Positions 59,878-64,000 of a stretch of 64,000 bases of DNA are shown here, piece after piece. Under the pieces are notes generated by a model. It was not told the DNA's origin, searched no databases, and worked only from the letters and a program-made list of their open reading frames with translations. How positions within the stretch are numbered: position 1 is the stretch's first letter; every line of letters starts with the position of its first letter. The translations under genes and the position numbers were made by a program. The DNA is from Fictibacillus phosphorivorans (lineage in GTDB: Bacteria; Bacillota; Bacilli; Bacillales; Fictibacillaceae): the NCBI RefSeq assembly GCF_001629705.1, contig NZ_CP015378.1:1054001-1118000 (forward strand), given 5' to 3'.

Positions 59878-60548
59878 TGATGAAAAAACAAATATTCTTA
59901 TTTACAACCATTTTCCTGCTGAGCAGCTGCTCAGCAGGAAATAACAATGAAAGTGACGATATACAAGAATATAGTCAGAGGGAGAATCAAGTTTCACCTC
60001 AAGAAGAACCAGATACAAAATCAGGTCAACAAACTGATTCTATGGTGAACATGAATAACGATGATGAAAAAAACGATATGCCAAATAAGACCGAATCCAT
60101 TGGTATTGTCCCAACAAAACTTGAGATTCCAACTTTAAAAGTGAGCGCTTCTGTAGATGGACAGGGGCTAAACAAAGACGGACAGATGGAAGTTCCAAAT
60201 AACGGAAAAGATGTTGGTTGGTATGAGTTGGGTGCAAAGCCAGGAGCAAATGGGAATGCGGTTATCGCTGGTCACGTTGATGATTATAGGGGACCTGCTG
60301 TCTTTTTTTATTTAAAGAACTTGAAAGCAGGCGACCTCATTCACGTTTATGGAAAAGAAAATGAAAAAGTTTCTTTTCAAGTGGAAAAGGTCGTTGCCTA
60401 TAAAAAAGACGAAGCACCATTGCGTGTGATATTTGGACCTAGTCAGCAGCCTAGGTTGAACCTTATAACATGTACAGGTGTATACAACAGGAAAAACAAT
60501 GAGCATGAGAAACGGTTGGTCGTTTATGCGAAACGAATCAAACAATAA
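59877..60548 (+). CDS. Sortase (class F-like), lipoprotein-anchored
   Basis: A 223-residue transpeptidase that cleaves the sorting signal and joins the protein to the cell wall. A lipobox LSSC (Cys18) is followed by an acidic linker and the sortase barrel (about 75-223). The triad is H133 (IAGHVDD), C199 (NLITCTG) and R213. SIGIVPTKLEIPTLKVSA and GWYELGAKPG are class F-type blocks. It has no ribosome binding site; the start overlaps the substrate's stop (TAATG), so translation is coupled. A lipid anchor in place of a transmembrane anchor is unusual. Confidence 0.88.
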   Translation: MMKKQIFLFTTIFLLSSCSAGNNNESDDIQEYSQRENQVSPQEEPDTKSGQQTDSMVNMNNDDEKNDMPNKTESIGIVPTKLEIPTLKVSASVDGQGLNKDGQMEVPNNGKDVGWYELGAKPGANGNAVIAGHVDDYRGPAVFFYLKNLKAGDLIHVYGKENEKVSFQVEKVVAYKKDEAPLRVIFGPSQQPRLNLITCTGVYNRKNNEHEKRLVVYAKRIKQ

Positions 60549-60594
60549 AAAGAGCAGAGACCATCTACTGAAGATGATTCTGCTCTTTATTTTT
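60548..60594. terminator. Bidirectional terminator between sortase and AIM24 genes
   Basis: AAAAGAGCAGA/TCTGCTCTTTA stem with a long loop and T-runs both ways. Confidence 0.8.
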
Positions 60595-60628
60595 AACTAT
60601 AACATCTGTTTAACGATCTTTTTCTTGA

Positions 60629-61423
60629 TCAATCACCATTCAACATGCCGAACACGCCTTTAGCTAGGCTACCTTCATCGCTCGATCCGCCTCTATGCGG
60701 AGCTGCAGCAAACACACGACTTGCTAAACGGCTGAACGGAAGTGATTGGATCCAAACCGTTCCCGGTCCTCTTAATGTGGCAAAGAACAAGCCCTCACCA
60801 CCAAAAAGTGCTGTTTTCACACCTTTTACCATCTCGATATTATAATCAACACCACTCGTCATCGCGACTAAACATCCTGTATCTACACGCAACACTTCGC
60901 CAGGTGCCAATTCTTTTTTGTGAATCGTTCCACCGGCATGGACGAATGCCATCCCATCTCCTTCAAGCTTCTGCATGATAAAGCCTTCACCACCGAAGAA
61001 TCCGGCACCAATTTTACGTTGAAATTCTATGCCAACAGAAACCCCTTTTGCAGCAGCTAGAAAAGCATCTTTTTGGCAGATCACTTTACCACCGAGTTCA
61101 CTTAAGTCCATCGGAATGATTTTTCCAGGATAAGGAGAGGCAAAAGACACGTGTTTCTTACCGTGCTCTTCATTCGTAAACGTTGTCATGAATAGACTTT
61201 CACCAGTTAGAACCCGCTTGCCGGCATTGAACAGTTTGCCCATTAACCCGCTTCCACCTGCTGAACCTGAACCATCTCCGAATATTGTCTCCATCTCGAT
61301 ACCGTCTTCCATCATCATTAAAGCACCAGCTTCAGCAATCACGGTTTCTTTCGGATCTAACTCTACCTCGACAAACTGCATGTCATCCCCGTAAATTTTA
61401 TAATCGATCTCGTGGTTGTTCAT
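60629..61423 (-). CDS. AIM24/TIGR00266 family protein
   Basis: A 264-residue beta-helix-like protein of the TIGR00266/AIM24 group. Glycine-rich blocks such as [30 protein letters not shown] and [17 protein letters not shown] are diagnostic. The family's role is unclear; some members affect membrane or mitochondrial organisation. TTG 61438 is in frame, but GGGGGAAAAG lies right before ATG 61423, which I use. Single gene. Confidence 0.88.
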   Translation of the reverse strand: MNNHEIDYKIYGDDMQFVEVELDPKETVIAEAGALMMMEDGIEMETIFGDGSGSAGGSGLMGKLFNAGKRVLTGESLFMTTFTNEEHGKKHVSFASPYPGKIIPMDLSELGGKVICQKDAFLAAAKGVSVGIEFQRKIGAGFFGGEGFIMQKLEGDGMAFVHAGGTIHKKELAPGEVLRVDTGCLVAMTSGVDYNIEMVKGVKTALFGGEGLFFATLRGPGTVWIQSLPFSRLASRVFAAAPHRGGSSDEGSLAKGVFGMLNGD

Positions 61424-61526
61424 GTTCTTTTCCCCCAATAGTAATTATTCATGAAAGTACTTAATCAATAACCCACATTAAAATACGCATCACAATTCTA
61501 TTAAGTTTCAAAGGTTTAGAAATTTT

Positions 61527-61814
61527 TTACCGTTCTGCAGAAGTCCACAGGATCAAGCGATAAATAAGATAAACACCAAGATAAGAGCCTGCGACTAAAA
61601 AGAACGGATTTAATAAGACTCCATGGATGTTTGTCATGAATACGGTGTTATCGTGAATGATTTGCTGAATGGCGATAGCTGCCAGATCACCAAATATAAG
61701 CGCGGCAATAATGGCAATTACATTAAATAATAGACGGCTTTTTGGCCAAACAGTTTGCAGCCAAAACATGCCGACTGGGACTAACAGACTCCCAACAAGT
61801 ATCAATAGTTTCAT
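61527..61814 (-). CDS. Small hypothetical membrane protein (95 residues)
   Basis: Three predicted helices (about 3-20, 29-50 and 68-88). Not recognised. The GAGGTGA ribosome binding site, 7 nt before the ATG, lies inside a terminator-like hairpin whose T-run abuts the start codon. It follows the SDR gene on the same strand, 56 bp away. Confidence 0.7.
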   Translation of the reverse strand: MKLLILVGSLLVPVGMFWLQTVWPKSRLLFNVIAIIAALIFGDLAAIAIQQIIHDNTVFMTNIHGVLLNPFFLVAGSYLGVYLIYRLILWTSAER

Positions 61815-61860
61815 AAAAAAATCACCTCAATAGCATTTTGCACAACATTGGAGGTGATTA
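61815..61860 (-). terminator. Hairpin that is both terminator and ribosome-binding-site occluder
   Basis: On the minus strand AATCACCTCCAAT pairs with ATTGAGGTGATT (one bulged C), then seven T, then ATG. The ribosome binding site GAGGTGA is in the 3' arm. Confidence 0.75.
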
Positions 61861-61870
61861 AGCAGAATCT

Positions 61871-62707
61871 TTATTTTAGGAGTTTATTCAAAATGCCTTT
61901 TTCAAGCCACTTCCACGGCAAAACAGATTTTAGAAACAAACTCACTCTTACGCCTTTTCCAATGGGATAACGCAGTTTAGGTGTTTTTGTGGAGGTTGCA
62001 ATCTCTGTCACCAGTTTCGCCACATCAAGCGGATCGCCATGAGTTCCTTTACCTCTTTCAATATTCTTTAATAGGGATTCCATATAAAAGTGGTAAGGAG
62101 ATTCGGAGTTGATGGTCATGTTGTCGATGGAAGACCAGATGTTAGTTTGATAAGATCCAGGTTCAATAAGAACAACATCTATACCGAACGGTCGCAGTTC
62201 AAGACGCAAACTTTCACTGTATCCTTCTAATGCGTGCTTTGATGCTGTATAAGGTGATAGACCAGGAAAACCAAATTTTCCAGAGATGCTGCTCATATTA
62301 ATGATGCGTCCTCGCTTGTTTTTACGCATGAAGGGAAGAACGGTTTGCGTAATCGCCATAACACCAAACACATTTGTTTCAAACTGAAGACGATATTCAT
62401 CGATTGAAAGTTCTTCCGAAAAACCGCCAAGTGCAAATCCCGCATTATTTACTAAAACATCAATGCTAGGAAACTCTTTGATGAAGTCATTAAAAGTACA
62501 AATAGATTCTGTTGATGTCACGTCCAGAGCATGAAGATGAATCTGGTCACTTATTTTGTTTTCGTCTGCCAACTTTAATAGAGATTCTGCACGACCGATA
62601 TTTCGCATCGTACTTATTACGTAGAAACCGGACTTCGCAAGTTCGATAGCGCAATGCATACCAAATCCGCTAGACGTGCCGGTTACTATAGCTGTTTTCC
62701 TGTTCAT
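61871..62707 (-). CDS. Short-chain dehydrogenase/reductase (SDR)
   Basis: A 278-residue classical SDR: cofactor loop TGTSSGFG (about 9-16), NNAGF (about 90-94), the catalytic Ser in MSSISGKFG and YTASK (Tyr/Lys, about 157-161). It reduces or oxidises a carbonyl or hydroxyl compound with NAD(P). AGGAG precedes the ATG on the minus strand. The hairpin after its stop separates it from the small membrane protein gene. Confidence 0.92.
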   Translation of the reverse strand: MNRKTAIVTGTSSGFGMHCAIELAKSGFYVISTMRNIGRAESLLKLADENKISDQIHLHALDVTSTESICTFNDFIKEFPSIDVLVNNAGFALGGFSEELSIDEYRLQFETNVFGVMAITQTVLPFMRKNKRGRIINMSSISGKFGFPGLSPYTASKHALEGYSESLRLELRPFGIDVVLIEPGSYQTNIWSSIDNMTINSESPYHFYMESLLKNIERGKGTHGDPLDVAKLVTEIATSTKTPKLRYPIGKGVRVSLFLKSVLPWKWLEKGILNKLLK

Positions 62708-62780
62708 TTCATTCTCCTCATCATGAAAAAAGTTCGTTAGGTTATGTACTTAACGTAAACGAACTTTTCGAAGCTATCAA

Positions 62781-63074
62781 CTATTTATAAGGTTTGTGAG
62801 GGTTCTTATCTCGATAGTTATATAGGACGTAAATAAAACTTGAGTAAGATCCGACTGCAGCTAATCCATAGACGATTCCCATTACGATTCCAGTCCATAG
62901 ACTATGCGGATGCGCAATTAAAACAGATATAATTAAGCCTAGCATACAGGCGATCGTTGGTATCCAAGCAGAGATATAGTGAAAGAAAATCTTGAGGATT
63001 TCAATCATGATGATGATGGCGGGTATAGCAATCAATGCATCCCAAAAGTTAGTAAGAATGAACGGAAACTCCAA
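62781..63074 (-). CDS. Small membrane protein (97 residues), holin-like topology
   Basis: Three predicted helices (about 10-32, 35-53 and 58-85) and a basic tail (YRDKNPHKPYK). The arrangement resembles small phage-type holins, but no lysin or phage gene is next to it; the NlpC/P60 hydrolase gene is divergent, 270 bp away. AAGGAGG precedes the ATG on the minus strand. Name not recognised. Confidence 0.65.
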   Translation of the reverse strand: MEFPFILTNFWDALIAIPAIIIMIEILKIFFHYISAWIPTIACMLGLIISVLIAHPHSLWTGIVMGIVYGLAAVGSYSSFIYVLYNYRDKNPHKPYK

Positions 63075-63344
63075 ATAGATGCCTCCTTACCCTTTTTTGC
63101 CCTTTATATACTCTATACAGAATACAATTATTCTTTCCTTCTATTTGTCCACAGTGTGCAAAAAATTGTTTGTTTCTTTTTTTATGTATTGAAAATCTTA
63201 AATTTTTTAAATATTACAATGTGTAATTTATCATACATTTTGCCGAAAATTGTTAAGCCGCTGTAATCCCCTTACAATGTCTTTGTCATGTCAGCCTGTT
63301 AGTATGGGACAGGTCAGATTAAATGAAGAAAAGGGGATGTTACT

Positions 63345-63998
63345 TTGAAAAAAGCAGCAGCAGGATTAGCAATAGCAGGTATCGTGGCGTTTAATCCGAT
63401 TGTAGGTGAAGCCGCTCTTGGAGATCAAACGCTGAAACCTGGGACGCAGCATTCAGATGTACAAGACCTCCAACAAACATTAGACAAAAAAGGATATTTT
63501 TCATATAGCAAAACAACCGATTATTATGGTAATTATACAACAGATGCCGTAAAGAAATTCCAAGCTGAAAAAGGAATCACAGTGGATGGTATCGCTGGTG
63601 ATGAAACATTTAAATCGCTAGGAATTGATGCTACAGAAAGTAATTCTTCAATCGTCGAAGTGGCTAAAAAATACGAAGGAACACCTTATCAGTGGGGTGG
63701 AGAATCACCGGACGGTTTTGATTGCAGTGGATACTTACAATATATCTTTGATGAAGCAGAGAATGTTGAGTTGCCTCGTACAGTCGATGACATTTATGCA
63801 AAAGGGACAAAAGTTGATTCACCAGCAGTGGGCGATATCGTATTCTTTAATCTAGAGGGAGACGGTCCGAGCCATGCTGGAGTGTATATCGGAAACGACC
63901 AATTTGTACATGCTTCATCTTCAAAAGGGGTAACAACAGCGGAGCTTAACGGCTCTTACTGGTCAGAAAACTATATTGGAGCAAAAAGTTACGAATAA
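63345..63998 (+). CDS. Secreted NlpC/P60 (C40) endopeptidase with peptidoglycan-binding domain
   Basis: A 217-residue exported cell-wall hydrolase. Signal peptide cleaved about residue 24 (VGEA/AL), then a PG_binding_1 domain (about 32-95, KPGTQHSDVQDLQQTLDKKG) and an NlpC/P60 domain (about 103-217). Catalytic residues: Cys in FDCSGYL, His in PSHAGVYIG and a third polar residue in FVHASSS. It cuts the gamma-D-Glu-diaminoacid bond or similar peptide links. TTG start after AGGGGA. The stop is 2 bp before the window end. Confidence 0.93.
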   Translation: MKKAAAGLAIAGIVAFNPIVGEAALGDQTLKPGTQHSDVQDLQQTLDKKGYFSYSKTTDYYGNYTTDAVKKFQAEKGITVDGIAGDETFKSLGIDATESNSSIVEVAKKYEGTPYQWGGESPDGFDCSGYLQYIFDEAENVELPRTVDDIYAKGTKVDSPAVGDIVFFNLEGDGPSHAGVYIGNDQFVHASSSKGVTTAELNGSYWSENYIGAKSYE

Positions 63999-64000
63999 AA

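Noticed and set aside
62781..63998. Holin plus NlpC/P60 hydrolase as a phage lysis cassette
   Set aside because: The genes are divergent with 270 bp between, the hydrolase has a Sec signal peptide, and no other phage gene is present.

Overview
The window is a chromosomal segment of a low-GC, spore-forming Gram-positive rod of the family Bacillaceae. The evidence is an alpha/beta-type small acid-soluble spore protein (13088-13270), two CotY/CotZ-type coat proteins (46694-47401), a TnrA nitrogen regulator with canonical TnrA boxes, AGGAGG ribosome binding sites with frequent TTG/GTG starts, and an intergenic repeat (about 37,140-37,490) of a type common in Bacillus genomes. The genus is uncertain; Fictibacillus-like is my best guess from overall gene content. 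I see no rRNA, tRNA, prophage, insertion sequence or CRISPR array.

Layout. 1-2.2 kb: a truncated GNAT, a YrrS-like protein and a methyltransferase. 2.6-3.8 kb: a polysaccharide deacetylase and a UspA protein. 3.9-7.4 kb: an ECF41-type unit in which an FAD oxidoreductase and its sigma factor lie behind a textbook ECF41 promoter, followed by a GNAT and a HAD hydrolase. 7.6-10.6 kb: a secreted M4 protease and an AraC regulator. 10.7-14.9 kb: a second DnaN-type clamp, two GNATs, an SASP and a MarR-nitroreductase-monooxygenase operon. 14.9-18.6 kb: YiaAB-like, NUDIX, cupin, a large membrane protein and a GNAT. 18.8-23.3 kb: a secreted M14 carboxypeptidase and an ABC-F resistance protein behind a transcription attenuator. 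23.5-26.9 kb: a winged-helix-like protein, a BASS transporter, a small orphan RNA unit and an APH-like kinase. 27.1-32.1 kb: a nitrogen block (Amt, GlnD-like nucleotidyltransferase, DnaQ-like exonuclease, TnrA) and an Nramp-like transporter. 33.5-37.1 kb: PepT, two NUDIX proteins and a Xaa-Pro peptidase. 37.7-44.3 kb: a six-gene operon resembling the E. coli ynjBCD/ynjF/ydjX group plus a MerA-like flavoprotein. 44.3-49.7 kb: another flavoprotein, a DgcK-like diguanylate cyclase, coat proteins and a cytochrome b-molybdopterin fusion. 49.9-64 kb: assorted metabolic and membrane genes, a sortase with its substrate, and an NlpC/P60 hydrolase.

The most unusual signal is a set of four intergenic arrays (1184-1288, 9378-9566, 24354-24458, 48992-49075). 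All have an exact 21-bp period, but each has a different core sequence; three of the four pair a constant half with a variable half. I do not recognise a described family for them. Other strong points are the ECF41 promoter matching TGTCACA-N16-CGTC, two TnrA boxes with identical geometry relative to TAGAAT -10 elements, the ABC-F attenuator with an 8-nt antiterminator match, and two genes whose ribosome binding site lies inside an intrinsic-terminator hairpin.
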